DNA of 64,000 nt from Solobacterium sp. (GTDB lineage: Bacteria; Bacillota_I; Bacilli_A; Erysipelotrichales; Erysipelotrichaceae): the NCBI GenBank assembly GCA_017469355.1, contig JAFUGM010000038.1, positions 1 to 64,000 on the forward strand, read 5' to 3'. The translations under genes were made by a program, and so were the position numbers. This document shows positions 51,349 through 61,547 of this stretch, piece after piece. The notes under the pieces were generated by a model, which was not told where the DNA came from, ran no database searches, and was given only the letters and a program-made list of their open reading frames with translations. How positions within the stretch are numbered: the stretch's first letter is position 1; each line of letters begins with the position of its first letter.

Positions 51349-52830
51349 ATGACTGACTTAAACAAAACACTTACAAACGCAAAAGACCGCCCGGTACGGG
51401 TGGCACAGTTCGGAGAAGGAAACTTCCTCCGTGCCTTTGTCGACTATATGGTAGACATCGCCAATGAAAAGGGACTTTTTGACGGAAGTATTGTACTGAT
51501 CCGTCCGATCCCCTTCGGCGATATGGACGCAATGTTTCAGGCACAGGACTGCCAGTACACCCTCCAGTTAAGAGGACGTGTGGAAGGTGAACCGTACGTT
51601 GAAACACGGCAGATCACTTCCGTTAAGGATATCGTTTCTCCGTTCCGTGACTATGAAGAATATATCAATGTCGCAAAAATCGACACCCTCCGCTTTGTAG
51701 TATCCAACACCACCGAAGCAGGAATCGTATTCAATGAGAATGATTCCTTTGAGGAGAAGCTGAACATCACCTTCCCTGCTAAACTCACACAGTTCCTCTT
51801 AACCCGCTACGAAACATTCCATGGCGATCCGGATAAAGGTCTAGTGATGCTGCCAGTGGAACTGATTGATGATAATGGCATTGAACTGAAGAAGTGTGTA
51901 CTGAAGTATATCGACCTCTGGCATCTTTCTGATGACTTCCGTAACTGGGTAGAAAACGCATGTATCTTTACCAGCACACTGGTTGACCGTATCGTCACCG
52001 GTTATCCCCGTAATGATGCGGAAACCATCTGGAATGAACTCGGTTACCGTGATAACCTGCTCGATACAGCCGAACCGTTTGCGTTATGGGTGATCGAATC
52101 GGAAAAGGATATTTCGAAGGAATGGCCGATGGATCAGGCATTATCTGACAAGACCGGCATGAATGTCATCTTCACCGATAACCAGAAGCCCTACAAGCAG
52201 CGCAAGGTTCGTATCCTCAACGGTGCGCATACCTCCTTTGTATTAGCTTCCTACCTCAAGGGAAATGATTATGTCAATCAGTCCATGCAGGATCCGATCA
52301 TGAAGGAATTCATGCTGAAGACAATTCATGAAGAAGTGATTCCAACCCTTTCTCTTCCCAAAGCAGATCTTGAAGAGTTTGCGGATGCAGTAGTAGATCG
52401 TTTCAATAATCCGTTTATCCAGCATGCCCTGCTTGCCATTGCGCTGAACTCCGTATCCAAGTGGAAGGCACGCTGCCTGCCCAGCTTCCTTGGCTATGTA
52501 GAAAAGACCGGCACATTGCCACAGCGTCTTACCTTCTCCATCGCTTCCCTGATGGCATTCTACTCCTCCGATCAGCTGGTCGATGGCGTGCTCAAGGGAA
52601 CACGTGGAAGTGATACCTATGACATCAAGGATGATGCAGCAGTGCTGGAATTCTTCCAGGAAAACTCTAAGAAGCCAACTGCTGAATTTGTTCACGCATA
52701 TCTTTCGAGCGAATCCTTCCATGGTCAGGATCTCACCGCAATCGATGGTCTTGAGCAGCAGGTAACCACCTATCTCGATGCCATCCGCACAAATGGAATG
52801 GAAGCGGCTTTGAATCAGTATTTCGGATAA
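51349..52830 (+). CDS. uxaB: Tagaturonate reductase
   Basis: 493 residues. Mannitol-dehydrogenase superfamily: VAQFGEGNFLRAFVDYMVD at the N-terminus, then KVRILNGAHTSFVLASYL with the conserved Lys/Asn/His region. Reduces tagaturonate to altronate with NADH. Follows kdgR by 31 bp with AGGAAAGAAGG as ribosome site. Confidence 0.95.
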   Translation: MTDLNKTLTNAKDRPVRVAQFGEGNFLRAFVDYMVDIANEKGLFDGSIVLIRPIPFGDMDAMFQAQDCQYTLQLRGRVEGEPYVETRQITSVKDIVSPFRDYEEYINVAKIDTLRFVVSNTTEAGIVFNENDSFEEKLNITFPAKLTQFLLTRYETFHGDPDKGLVMLPVELIDDNGIELKKCVLKYIDLWHLSDDFRNWVENACIFTSTLVDRIVTGYPRNDAETIWNELGYRDNLLDTAEPFALWVIESEKDISKEWPMDQALSDKTGMNVIFTDNQKPYKQRKVRILNGAHTSFVLASYLKGNDYVNQSMQDPIMKEFMLKTIHEEVIPTLSLPKADLEEFADAVVDRFNNPFIQHALLAIALNSVSKWKARCLPSFLGYVEKTGTLPQRLTFSIASLMAFYSSDQLVDGVLKGTRGSDTYDIKDDAAVLEFFQENSKKPTAEFVHAYLSSESFHGQDLTAIDGLEQQVTTYLDAIRTNGMEAALNQYFG

Positions 52831-52836
52831 GATATC

Positions 52837-54318
52837 ATGCAGAGCGCAGTTAGAATACATCAGAGTGATAATGTAGCCGTTGCTTTAAAACCACTTTCCA
52901 AAGGTGAAGTCATCACCCTTGGGGAGGATTCATTTACCTTGAAGGAAGATATTGAACAGGGACATAAGTTTGCCCTGGTCGATATCAAGGAAAACGAAAA
53001 CATTATCAAATACGGTACCGTCATTGGTCATGCGATCACACCGATTCCTGCAGGTACCCATGTTCATGTTGAAAATATCAAAACCAATCTCGGAGATCTT
53101 CTGGAATACACCTATCAGCCAGAGTCCTTCCCGCAGCCCGATGCACGTAAACGCACCTTTCAGGGATTTATTCGGAAGAATGGGGATGTTGGAATCCGGA
53201 ATGAGATCTGGATCATTCCTACCGTAGGATGCGTCAATAACATCGTTCAGCGCGTCGAGCGGGAAAGTCAGTCTCTGATCCGTGGAAGTATTGATGGCAT
53301 TCACGCCTTTACTCATCCATACGGATGTTCTCAGATGGGTGGCGATCAGGAAAATACCAGAAGAATTCTGGCAGATCTGATTGTTCATCCTAATGCGGGT
53401 GGTGTACTGGTATTGGGGTTAGGGTGTGAGAATTCCAATATTGACGTTCTGAAAGGCTATCTCAGCGAATACGACGAAGAGCGTGTACGTTTCATCGTAG
53501 CCCAGAAGGAAGAAGATGAAGTCGCCGCATGTATGAAGCAGATTGAAGAGCTTGCGGAGCTTGTTTCAAAGGACGTTCGTACTGAGTGCCCTGCTTCCAA
53601 GCTGAAGATTGGTCTCAAGTGTGGTGGCTCCGACGGGCTTTCCGGCATTACCGCAAATCCAGTTGTCGGTCAGTTCTCTGATCTTCTGGTCGCAGATGGA
53701 GGAACTACGGTTCTCTGTGAAGTGCCGGAGATGTTCGGAGCTGAAACCCAGTTAATGAATCGAGCTAAGGATAAGGTAGTCTTTGATAAGACAGTTTCCC
53801 TGATCAATAACTTCAAGGAATACTTTACCGCCAATCATCAGACGATTTATGAAAACCCCTCCCCTGGAAACAAGGCAGGAGGAATCTCCACACTGGAAGA
53901 CAAATCCAACGGATGCGTTCAGAAGAGTGGAAGTGCTGCAGTAAGTGATGTGCTGGAGTACGGAGATCGTCTTGTGACAACCGGTCTTAATCTCCTCTCT
54001 ACACCTGGAAATGATCTCGTTGCGGCGACTGCCGAAGCAGCGGCTGGATGTCAGATGGTATTGTTTACCACAGGTCGCGGAACACCGTTTGCGACTGCTG
54101 TACCAACTATTAAGATCGCCACAAATACACGTCTTGCGGAAGCAAAGAAGAACTGGATCGATCTTAATGCCGGACGTGCCATCGAAGATAGTTCGATCGA
54201 AGCAGTCGGAGAAGAACTGTATGATCTTGTGATTGAAACAGCAAATGGTAAACCCTGCCGTTCTGAACAGGCAGGCTATCACGATATCGCCATATTCAAG
54301 CAGGGAGTTACGCTGTAA
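52837..54318 (+). CDS. uxaA: Altronate dehydratase
   Basis: 493 residues. N-terminal SAF domain (1-90) and C-terminal UxaA catalytic part with THPYGCSQMGGDQENT, LGLGCENSNI, KCGGSDGLSGITANP and TTGRGTPFATAVPTIKI. Dehydrates altronate to KDG. Six bases after uxaB; last gene of kdgR-uxaB-uxaA. Confidence 0.96.
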   Translation: MQSAVRIHQSDNVAVALKPLSKGEVITLGEDSFTLKEDIEQGHKFALVDIKENENIIKYGTVIGHAITPIPAGTHVHVENIKTNLGDLLEYTYQPESFPQPDARKRTFQGFIRKNGDVGIRNEIWIIPTVGCVNNIVQRVERESQSLIRGSIDGIHAFTHPYGCSQMGGDQENTRRILADLIVHPNAGGVLVLGLGCENSNIDVLKGYLSEYDEERVRFIVAQKEEDEVAACMKQIEELAELVSKDVRTECPASKLKIGLKCGGSDGLSGITANPVVGQFSDLLVADGGTTVLCEVPEMFGAETQLMNRAKDKVVFDKTVSLINNFKEYFTANHQTIYENPSPGNKAGGISTLEDKSNGCVQKSGSAAVSDVLEYGDRLVTTGLNLLSTPGNDLVAATAEAAAGCQMVLFTTGRGTPFATAVPTIKIATNTRLAEAKKNWIDLNAGRAIEDSSIEAVGEELYDLVIETANGKPCRSEQAGYHDIAIFKQGVTL

Positions 54319-54355
54319 TCCTTCTGAATTAAACCCATAATGGTTTGTAATTAAG

Positions 54356-54406
54356 AAAACTCAAGGATACTTGGCAAAAGTGTCATATCAGGTCCTTGAG
54401 TTTTTC
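54356..54406 (+). terminator. Terminator of the kdgR-uxaB-uxaA operon
   Basis: 12-bp arms AAAACTCAAGGA and TCCTTGAGTTTT with a 25-base loop, followed by TCT. Confidence 0.85.
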
Positions 54407-54525
54407 TAAAGCCACCTTCATTTCAATCGTCGCAAATGATCGCAAAATCATTCCAGACATGCAATCAGTAATTACATTGCGCGCGAGCATTACCTTACAG
54501 CCACTTTTTCGCGATCACTGGACCA

Positions 54526-54534
54526 TGCTAGAAT
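54526..54534 (+). promoter_or_regulatory. Extended -10 promoter of the symporter
   Basis: TGCTAGAAT, an extended -10 (TGnTAGAAT), with a weak -35 17 bp upstream. Confidence 0.5.
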
Positions 54535-54561
54535 AAATCAACAGAACATGGAGTGTACACT

Positions 54562-55947
54562 ATGAGTTTTAAAGACCTGTTGATTCAGTTTGACGACATT
54601 CTTTATACGTGGCTTTTGATCTATCTTCTGGCCGGTGCAGGCATCTATTTTACGGTTCGATCCCGCTTCGTACAGATCCGTTCCTTCCGCGAAGCCCTTT
54701 CCTGCATGTTGGAAAAGAAGGAAGGTGATGGTGTCTCCTCCTTCCAGGCATTAATGATCGCAACTGCTTCTCGTGTGGGCACAGGCAATATGGCAGGTGT
54801 CGCAACCGCAATCATTACCGGAGGTCCGGGTGCTGCGTTCTGGATGTGGATCATGGCAATCTTCGGGTCTGCTTCTGCCTTTGTGGAAAGTACACTGGCC
54901 CAGATTTATAAGGTCAAGGATGGGGATGGATTCAAAGGAGGTCCAGCCTACTATATTGAACGGGCGCTGAATGCCCGCTGGCTGGGTATTCTCTTTGCCA
55001 TATCATTGATCGCAACCTTTGCGTTTGGCTTCAATGGATTACAGGCGTTTAACATTGTTTCTGCCTTTGAAGTCTATATTCCTGAAATTTCCAGCACCCA
55101 TTGGCCTATGATCATCGGATTGATTCTTGCGGTGGTATCCTGCTATCTCTTCTTTGCGGGAGATGTCATCGGAAAGCTGTCCTCTGTTCTGGTACCGGTC
55201 ATGGCTGGACTTTATATTGGCATTGGCATCTTTGTGATTTTCACAAATCTTACCTCTCTGCCATCCATATTGAAGCTGATCCTTACGGATGCATTTAATT
55301 TCCGGGCAAGTGCCGGTGCCTTTACCGGTTCCTGTATGGTGCTTGGAATCAAGAGAGGTCTCTTCTCCAATGAGGCTGGCATGGGTTCTGCTCCTAATGC
55401 CAGTGCCAGTGCTGTAGTATCCCACCCTGCCAAGCAAGGCTTGGCGCAGATCATTTCGGTTTATATCGATACACTTCTGATCTGCACAACAACCGTATTT
55501 TTAATCCTTCTGACTCAATCCGTAGATTCCGGTTACTCGGGAATCCCTCTGATTCAGGAAGCAGTTGCCGGAGTCATCGGTCCCATCGGTGTGCACTTTG
55601 TGACGGTGATTGTGTGTCTGTTTGCCTTTACTTCCATCATTGGAAACTACTTCTACGCAGAAGCCAACATCCGCTTTATCACAAAGAATCGTGTTGTATT
55701 GAACTGTTTCCGAATTCTTGCGGCAATCATGGTATTTGTAGGGGCAGGAAACGATATGGATGTCGCATGGTCTCTTGCGGATATTACAATGGGTCTTGAG
55801 GCTGTCATCAATATTGTTGTGATTCTGTTATTATCCCGCATTGCCTTTGCGGCATTAGAAGACTATGAGGCTAAAAAAGCACAGGGTCTTGACCCTGTCT
55901 TCCATGAATCAGATATTGGAATTCATCATACCGATGTCTGGAACTAG
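54562..55947 (+). CDS. Sodium:alanine symporter family protein
   Basis: 461 residues, about eleven helices. Family signature GGPGAAFWMWIMAIFG and GLFSNEAGMGSAPNASASA; VGTGNMAGVATA near residue 75. Sodium-coupled uptake of alanine, glycine or glutamine. Start MSFKDLLIQF has GGAG upstream. No link to the pectin genes apparent. Confidence 0.93.
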   Translation: MSFKDLLIQFDDILYTWLLIYLLAGAGIYFTVRSRFVQIRSFREALSCMLEKKEGDGVSSFQALMIATASRVGTGNMAGVATAIITGGPGAAFWMWIMAIFGSASAFVESTLAQIYKVKDGDGFKGGPAYYIERALNARWLGILFAISLIATFAFGFNGLQAFNIVSAFEVYIPEISSTHWPMIIGLILAVVSCYLFFAGDVIGKLSSVLVPVMAGLYIGIGIFVIFTNLTSLPSILKLILTDAFNFRASAGAFTGSCMVLGIKRGLFSNEAGMGSAPNASASAVVSHPAKQGLAQIISVYIDTLLICTTTVFLILLTQSVDSGYSGIPLIQEAVAGVIGPIGVHFVTVIVCLFAFTSIIGNYFYAEANIRFITKNRVVLNCFRILAAIMVFVGAGNDMDVAWSLADITMGLEAVINIVVILLLSRIAFAALEDYEAKKAQGLDPVFHESDIGIHHTDVWN

Positions 55948-55961
55948 CGATTCATTCAAAA

Positions 55962-56007
55962 AGCGGATCATGTTCTTCCATAGTGAGAGAACAGATCCGC
56001 TGTTTTA
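55962..56007 (+). terminator. Terminator of the symporter gene
   Basis: AGCGGATC/GATCCGCT with inner TGTTCT/AGAACA, then GTTTTATTG. Confidence 0.85.
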
Positions 56008-56027
56008 TTGTTTCCTGTATTCGTCGA

Positions 56028-57179
56028 TTACTTCATCAGGCTCAGATAGAGTTCTTTGATGATTTCCGGCGATACTTCTCTCGGGTTACCCGGTGTGCAG
56101 GCATCCTTGAATGCGTCCGCAGAGAGCTGATCCACATCTTCCAGCGGAACAACATCTTTCAGACTCATGACGATTCCAACATCTTCGCCAAGCTTCTTAA
56201 CTGCAGCTACTGCAGCAGCTCTTGCCTCTTCTAACGGAAGTGTATATGCGCCTTCCACATCAAACGCCGCAGCGATATCACGATACTTTTCACCAGTTAC
56301 CGGAGCGTTGAATTCCATGACGGTCGGAAGCAGTGTAGCACATGCCTTTCCATGCGGCATATTGTAATACGCACTCAGTGTATGCGCCATGGAGTGGTCA
56401 ACCCCAAGACCGACATTGGAGAAACCCATACCGGCAATATACTGTGCAAGCGCCATCGCTTCACGGCCTTCCGGTTCGTTATTCACCGCACCACGGAGGT
56501 TTTTCGCAATGATCTGAATTGCCTTGAGATGGAACATATCAGAAAGTTCCCAGGCACCGGCAGTAATATAACCTTCGATCGCATGCGTCAGTGCATCCAT
56601 ACCGGTAGCTGCAGTCAGTCCCTTCGGCATGGAGTTCATCATATCCGGGTCAACGAATGCGACAACCGGGATATCATGAGGGTCAACACAGACAAACTTT
56701 CTCTTATTCTGGACATCGGTGATGACATAGTTGATGGTAACTTCTGCCGCAGTTCCAGCTGTTGTAGGTACCGCAAGAATCGGTGTGCACGGCTTCTTTG
56801 TAGGAGCGACGCCCTCAAGCGATCTTACATCCGCAAATTCAGGATTTGCGATGATGATTCCAATTGCCTTGGAAGTATCCATGGAAGAACCGCCGCCAAT
56901 TGCCACAATCGCATCAGCTCCGCTCGCCTTGAATTCTTCTACGCCATGCTGGACGTTTTCGATCGTCGGGTTGGGCTGAATATCGCTGTACAGAGTATAA
57001 GGAATCTTTGCTTCATCGAGAAGATCAGTTACCTTTGCGGTAACCCCAAACTTCACAAGATCCGGGTCTGAAGCCACAAATACCTTCGCAAAGCCCCGAT
57101 TCTGGATCTCAGGAACGATCTCCTTGATTGCGCCTGAACCATGATACGATGTTTCATTCAATACAAACCGATTTGCCAT
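56028..57179 (-). CDS. Iron-containing alcohol dehydrogenase (lactaldehyde reductase-like)
   Basis: 383 residues. Group III dehydrogenase: GGGSSMDTSKAIG for NAD binding, iron ligands in MDALTHAIEGY and VDHSMAHTLSAYYNMPHG. Closest in pattern to FucO (lactaldehyde/propanediol), also butanol dehydrogenase-like. GGAGG upstream. Fermentative NADH recycling. Confidence 0.92.
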   Translation of the reverse strand: MANRFVLNETSYHGSGAIKEIVPEIQNRGFAKVFVASDPDLVKFGVTAKVTDLLDEAKIPYTLYSDIQPNPTIENVQHGVEEFKASGADAIVAIGGGSSMDTSKAIGIIIANPEFADVRSLEGVAPTKKPCTPILAVPTTAGTAAEVTINYVITDVQNKRKFVCVDPHDIPVVAFVDPDMMNSMPKGLTAATGMDALTHAIEGYITAGAWELSDMFHLKAIQIIAKNLRGAVNNEPEGREAMALAQYIAGMGFSNVGLGVDHSMAHTLSAYYNMPHGKACATLLPTVMEFNAPVTGEKYRDIAAAFDVEGAYTLPLEEARAAAVAAVKKLGEDVGIVMSLKDVVPLEDVDQLSADAFKDACTPGNPREVSPEIIKELYLSLMK

Positions 57180-57231
57180 AATTTCCTCCTGTCTTTGAAT
57201 AGGCTGTTGATTTTATTGCGAGTGATGACGG

Positions 57232-58308
57232 TCAGTCTCCGAAGCTGACTCCCATCAGTTTTGCTTCCTTGATGATGCGTGCCTTAGGATCTACGGTCTT
57301 CAGTTTTCCGGCAACTTCCTTCAGCGGAACCTTAACCATTTCACGGTTCTTATAACCTACCATGAAGCCATACTCTCCCTTGAGAATGAGATTGCCGGCT
57401 TCTGCCCCAAGACGGCTTGCGAATACACGGTCATACGCAACCGGTGCACCACCACGCTGTACATGACCCGGAACGGTGACACGAACTTCACGCCCGGTCT
57501 TCTTTGTGATCTGATCCGCGAGTTCATAGGAAACGGACGGATACTTATAGTTAGCAAGCTTCTTCTTATATTCCTTCTTGGAAAGTTTTGCGTCTTCCTT
57601 GGAAATCGCACCTTCCGCTACAGCGATAATGGTAAAGCGATGGCCTTCCTTATCACGCTTTTCAATGACATCTACTACTTTCTTGATGTCATAAGGAATC
57701 TCCGGCAGAAGGATGATATCTGCACCGCCCGCAAGACCTGCATTTAACGGCAGCCAGCCAACCTTATGACCCATGACTTCAACGATGAATACACGGCCAT
57801 GCGAGGAAGCGGTTGTATGAATCTCATCAATCGCACGGGTAGCGATATCAACTGCGGATTGGAATCCGAAAGTCATATCGGTTCCCCAGAGATCGTTATC
57901 AATAGTCTTGGGAAGTGTGACCACATTGAGACCTTCTTCACTCAGCAGATTCGCTGTCTTATGGGAGCCATTTCCTCCTAACATAACCAGACAGTTCAAC
58001 TGCAGTTTATAGTAGGTCTGCTTCATCGCTTCCACTTTATCAAGACCCTTTTCATCCGGCTCACGGATGGTCTTGAACGGGCAGCGTGATGTTCCGAGCA
58101 TCGTTCCGCCAACGGTGAGAATGTTTGAGAAATCCGATTCCGTAAGGATGCGGAATTTTCCGTAAATCAGGCCCTTATAGCCATCTTCAAAGCCATAGAA
58201 TTCTACTGGCTCTTTCGAGTTTTTCGTGACGGTTTTAAAAACACCGCGCATTGCCGCATTAAGGGCCTGGCAGTCACCGCCGCTTGTAAGCATACCGATT
58301 CTTAACAT
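57232..58308 (-). CDS. pfkA: 6-phosphofructokinase, variant active site
   Basis: 358 residues. MLTSGGDCQALNAAMRG nucleotide loop, PKTIDNDLWGTDMTFGF and VPGHVQRGG. The usual GGDGS/GGDDS reads GGNGS (Asn113), and Lys134 in PKTIDND is the residue seen in pyrophosphate-dependent enzymes, whereas Gly114 is ATP-type. Donor specificity (ATP or PPi) is therefore unclear. Phosphorylates fructose-6-phosphate in glycolysis. Confidence 0.88.
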   Translation of the reverse strand: MLRIGMLTSGGDCQALNAAMRGVFKTVTKNSKEPVEFYGFEDGYKGLIYGKFRILTESDFSNILTVGGTMLGTSRCPFKTIREPDEKGLDKVEAMKQTYYKLQLNCLVMLGGNGSHKTANLLSEEGLNVVTLPKTIDNDLWGTDMTFGFQSAVDIATRAIDEIHTTASSHGRVFIVEVMGHKVGWLPLNAGLAGGADIILLPEIPYDIKKVVDVIEKRDKEGHRFTIIAVAEGAISKEDAKLSKKEYKKKLANYKYPSVSYELADQITKKTGREVRVTVPGHVQRGGAPVAYDRVFASRLGAEAGNLILKGEYGFMVGYKNREMVKVPLKEVAGKLKTVDPKARIIKEAKLMGVSFGD

Positions 58309-58441
58309 AATTATTTTCTGTCCTCCTTGACAGTACCGGGATCAATTCCCAATACCAATATTAAAATACAAAGTAACCCCTTTCATCAAGTATGAGATCA
58401 CGGAAACGCTGATGAAATCAGGACTTGTACCCTCATTGTAA

Positions 58442-58463
58442 TAAAAAGCGGGAGATTCCCGCT
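58442..58463 (-). terminator. Terminator of the PAP2 gene
   Basis: Minus-strand AGCGGGA/TCCCGCT with a three-base loop, then TTTTATTA, six bases after the stop. Confidence 0.88.
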
Positions 58464-58468
58464 CCAGA

Positions 58469-59158
58469 TTACGCTTTGTGACGCCGACGGTTTCTGCGCC
58501 GTTTCAGAACATCGAGCCGATGTGAAACTGCCGCAAAGATCAAAAGGAAAGAAGCACTGATGAGCACTCCGCCAATGATATCCGTAAACCAATGCACTCC
58601 ACTCAGAAGACGACCAATGACGGTAAGCCCCATAATCACATAACAGACAATGGAAACGATACGGGTAAGGTCAGCGTTCCTGAGATAATCCTTGATCAGA
58701 TATGGTACACTGCCGAGAATGACACAGATTACCATGACATGAGAAGACGGATAGCTCGCCTCCGGCACTGTGTTATCCGGCATGATGACCGGGCGATAAT
58801 TGATGACCAGCTTTTCAAAGAGAACATAAAGAATGATTATCAGAAGATACAGCACCCCTGCCGCAATCAGTTTATGATCCACTTTGTTCAGGCTTTTACG
58901 CTGAATAAGCTGTACCAGTCCGATAACCGCAAACACCCCGGCACAGGCAATCGCCAGTATGCCGAAGGCCATAGTCAGCTTATACCAGAACATGTTCAGG
59001 CCAAACAGTTCATGAATTGCGCCATTGATAGTGGAGAACCCGACTTCGGTATTCTGAGGCCCGATGGGCGCCACATCCACCACTTTGACCAGAATGGTCC
59101 AGATAATAAACAGAACAAAGAGAGCCAGTCCTGTAATGTACTTTTTATCAATCTTCAT
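58469..59158 (-). CDS. PAP2-superfamily membrane phosphatase
   Basis: 229 residues, about six helices. Phosphatase motifs: KLVINYRP, PSSHVMVI (SGH-like) and SGVHWFTDIIGG with the third-domain His. Probably dephosphorylates undecaprenyl pyrophosphate or a phospholipid at the membrane. Basic tail (RRRNRRRHK). Confidence 0.9.
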   Translation of the reverse strand: MKIDKKYITGLALFVLFIIWTILVKVVDVAPIGPQNTEVGFSTINGAIHELFGLNMFWYKLTMAFGILAIACAGVFAVIGLVQLIQRKSLNKVDHKLIAAGVLYLLIIILYVLFEKLVINYRPVIMPDNTVPEASYPSSHVMVICVILGSVPYLIKDYLRNADLTRIVSIVCYVIMGLTVIGRLLSGVHWFTDIIGGVLISASFLLIFAAVSHRLDVLKRRRNRRRHKA

Positions 59159-59239
59159 TCAAAGATCCTTCTTTCCATATCGACGATTGTCAATGCCGAT
59201 ATCATACCGCAAGGAACATGGAATGACAAAGTCACTCGG

Positions 59240-60670
59240 TCAATTTTCACGAACGCTTTTCATCGCCACTTTATGTTCATACATGGCCTGATCCGCCCGG
59301 CGGAATACATCCTCAACCTTATGATCCCGCTTAGGGTCGTAAAGCGCATGACCAATCGAGGCAGATACCCGTTCCCATGGAGCTGCGGTTTCATCGTGTT
59401 CAGAAAGGCGAATCACATCCTCAAAGATCGCGGTTAATTCATCAATCTGATCGTAATCACTATGCTCCAGCAATACCACAAACTCATCACCGCCAAAACG
59501 GAATACAGGAGAATGCATGAATATGGAACAGATGATCCGGCATACTGCCTTTAATGACTCATCTCCCATATCATGGCCATAGGTATCATTCGTTCTCTTT
59601 AGATAATTCAGATCAATCATGGCGATGCCAAATCGGGCAGTTCCTTCAGCAATCTGCCGTTCCAGACGAGGCAGTTCCTGCTCATATGCCATTTTATTTC
59701 GAATGCCAGTCAACCCATCTTTGGTCGCAAGGGTTCTTGTTTCATCAAGTTCTTCATGAATTTCCGTCAGACGATGTGCATGGTCGGTAATAGTTTCTTC
59801 CATTCCCTTCATGGACTCCGCAAGCACTTGCAGTTCATCTCCGGTTTCAATACTCAGGTTATCAAATGCATGTCCTCGAATGGATGGGTCATCCCGATAC
59901 AACGAAGCTGCTTTAGACAGCTGGTTGATCGGATTCACCAGCATTGTTTCTACCGCACCGGAAGCTAATACCGCAAGCACCAGCCCCAGCATCAGGATCA
60001 CTCCGGTAATTAACGGGAGCACCGCATCCTGACGCGCCTGAACCTCCTCCATGGAGATATCCGCAAGCACATATCCGATCACATCACCCTGCGATCCGAT
60101 GATCGGAGCCCCTGCTGTCATCAGTGCCCCATATTCTTCGGTTTCGGTAATAAATGGCGGAATCCCGTCGGAAGGAGAAGAAAACACCAGTTCACTCTCT
60201 TCTTTCAAACGATCGATCATGCCAGGAGCACAATAGTCTTCTTCTGCCGCATCCACCACATAGACCATGGAATGGGTCGGTTCATCGGTAAACGCAATAT
60301 AGAGACTCTTGATCTGACTGGCATCCTGAATTTTTTTTAGAACGCTCCGTACTCTGAGATAGGCATCCTGCTGTTCAATATCTGCGTAAGCAGAAAGATA
60401 CGCATTCAGTTCTTCGCTTCCCCACTGCTCGCTTGTTACAGGGATTCCATACGTGTCAAAACGACTGCGCACATCATTGATCAGCAGTTCCGCATCCTCA
60501 ATATCAATCATTGTGGCTGCTGCCGAAGCTATGCTCTTCGACTTATCTTCATATTCTTCATTCAAGGCAGACCGCATGACCGATTTGGAAAGTGTAATCA
60601 TACTGAGCGCAAGTACACCAGCAATCGATACAATCAGTACTATTGTTTTGTGTTTCAGTGACAGTTTCAT
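59240..60670 (-). CDS. Membrane-bound diguanylate cyclase (GGDEF)
   Basis: 476 residues. Helices at about 4-26 and 220-245 flank a Cache-like extracytoplasmic sensor; HAMP-like linker; GGDEF domain from about 310 with RFGGDEF (393-397). No RxxD inhibitory site five residues upstream is visible. Makes cyclic di-GMP. Start MKLSLKHK with AGGA upstream; an ATG four codons earlier lacks spacing for a ribosome site. Confidence 0.9.
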   Translation of the reverse strand: MKLSLKHKTIVLIVSIAGVLALSMITLSKSVMRSALNEEYEDKSKSIASAAATMIDIEDAELLINDVRSRFDTYGIPVTSEQWGSEELNAYLSAYADIEQQDAYLRVRSVLKKIQDASQIKSLYIAFTDEPTHSMVYVVDAAEEDYCAPGMIDRLKEESELVFSSPSDGIPPFITETEEYGALMTAGAPIIGSQGDVIGYVLADISMEEVQARQDAVLPLITGVILMLGLVLAVLASGAVETMLVNPINQLSKAASLYRDDPSIRGHAFDNLSIETGDELQVLAESMKGMEETITDHAHRLTEIHEELDETRTLATKDGLTGIRNKMAYEQELPRLERQIAEGTARFGIAMIDLNYLKRTNDTYGHDMGDESLKAVCRIICSIFMHSPVFRFGGDEFVVLLEHSDYDQIDELTAIFEDVIRLSEHDETAAPWERVSASIGHALYDPKRDHKVEDVFRRADQAMYEHKVAMKSVREN

Positions 60671-60759
60671 GAACGCGATCATCCTACACGCATGTATTTT
60701 AATGCATGTACGTTAAACATCATAGAAAAATCAACTTCACAAAACAAACAATACGCATC

Positions 60760-60786
60760 AAAAAACATGTACCTTCCGATACATGT
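60760..60786 (-). terminator. Terminator of the nitroreductase gene
   Basis: ACATGTA/TACATGT with an eight-base loop and TTTTTTG on the minus strand, just after the stop. Confidence 0.85.
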
Positions 60787-60792
60787 CATAGG

Positions 60793-61458
60793 TTAGATCC
60801 AGATGTCATTCCCTTTCCCTGATCCCAGTTCAAAATGAAGCTTGATAATTCCAAGATCCATTCTGGAGAAAAAGCCAAGGCCTGCCGTTGCCTGAACACG
60901 GTCCTTCTGAAGTTCGAGCCGGAATTTCTGCTGATTGACTGCGGTAGGCGCATTCAGTGCCGCATTCACACCATTACGGAACCAGTCCGGAGAGTGAATC
61001 GTCACATTGCTGACCTCTTCCACCGACTTTGATTTATGCGCTATTCCGCTTGTCACCCCATATCCAAGAGCGATTACAGCCGCAAGTTTCTCTCCATTCC
61101 TTACCTGAAAGGCACCGGGTATCTTTTTGAATGTGAGGCCAACCCAGCAGCTGTTCAAGCCAAGGGTCTGTGCCTTCAGAACAATCCGTTCGCCATAATA
61201 GCCGCATGCTTCTTCCAGCTGCTTTCCCTTTGGCCCAACTAAAGCGAGATAATCCGTAACACCAGAGAACGAGCCATAGTGCGCAAGCCCACCCTGAAAG
61301 GCTTTCGGCTCATTTATCACAAGCTGAAGGTGAAGACCACTCTCTTCATTAGCTTGTTCTACTTCTTCCCTTAACTGTGCCACAATCGCCGCCTCAATCG
61401 GCTGATCAAGATAACTGCGCACCGAATGACGCACCTGCATCGCTTCCTTCAAATCCAT
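60793..61458 (-). CDS. Nitroreductase-family protein
   Basis: 221 residues. MDLKEAMQVRHSVRSYLDQPI is the classic FMN-binding start; GLNSCWVGLTFKKIPG and VIALGYG follow. FMN oxidoreductase; the C-terminal part (NAPTAVNQQKFRLEL) resembles the putative TM nitroreductase group. GACAGGA precedes the start. Confidence 0.88.
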   Translation of the reverse strand: MDLKEAMQVRHSVRSYLDQPIEAAIVAQLREEVEQANEESGLHLQLVINEPKAFQGGLAHYGSFSGVTDYLALVGPKGKQLEEACGYYGERIVLKAQTLGLNSCWVGLTFKKIPGAFQVRNGEKLAAVIALGYGVTSGIAHKSKSVEEVSNVTIHSPDWFRNGVNAALNAPTAVNQQKFRLELQKDRVQATAGLGFFSRMDLGIIKLHFELGSGKGNDIWI

Positions 61459-61547
61459 AATCCTGTCCCCCATATCCGTATCTATTTGATATCAGCGTAT
61501 CATACCGGGGTAAGGTCTGTGGTTTAGAAGCTCATCGATCGTTCATC

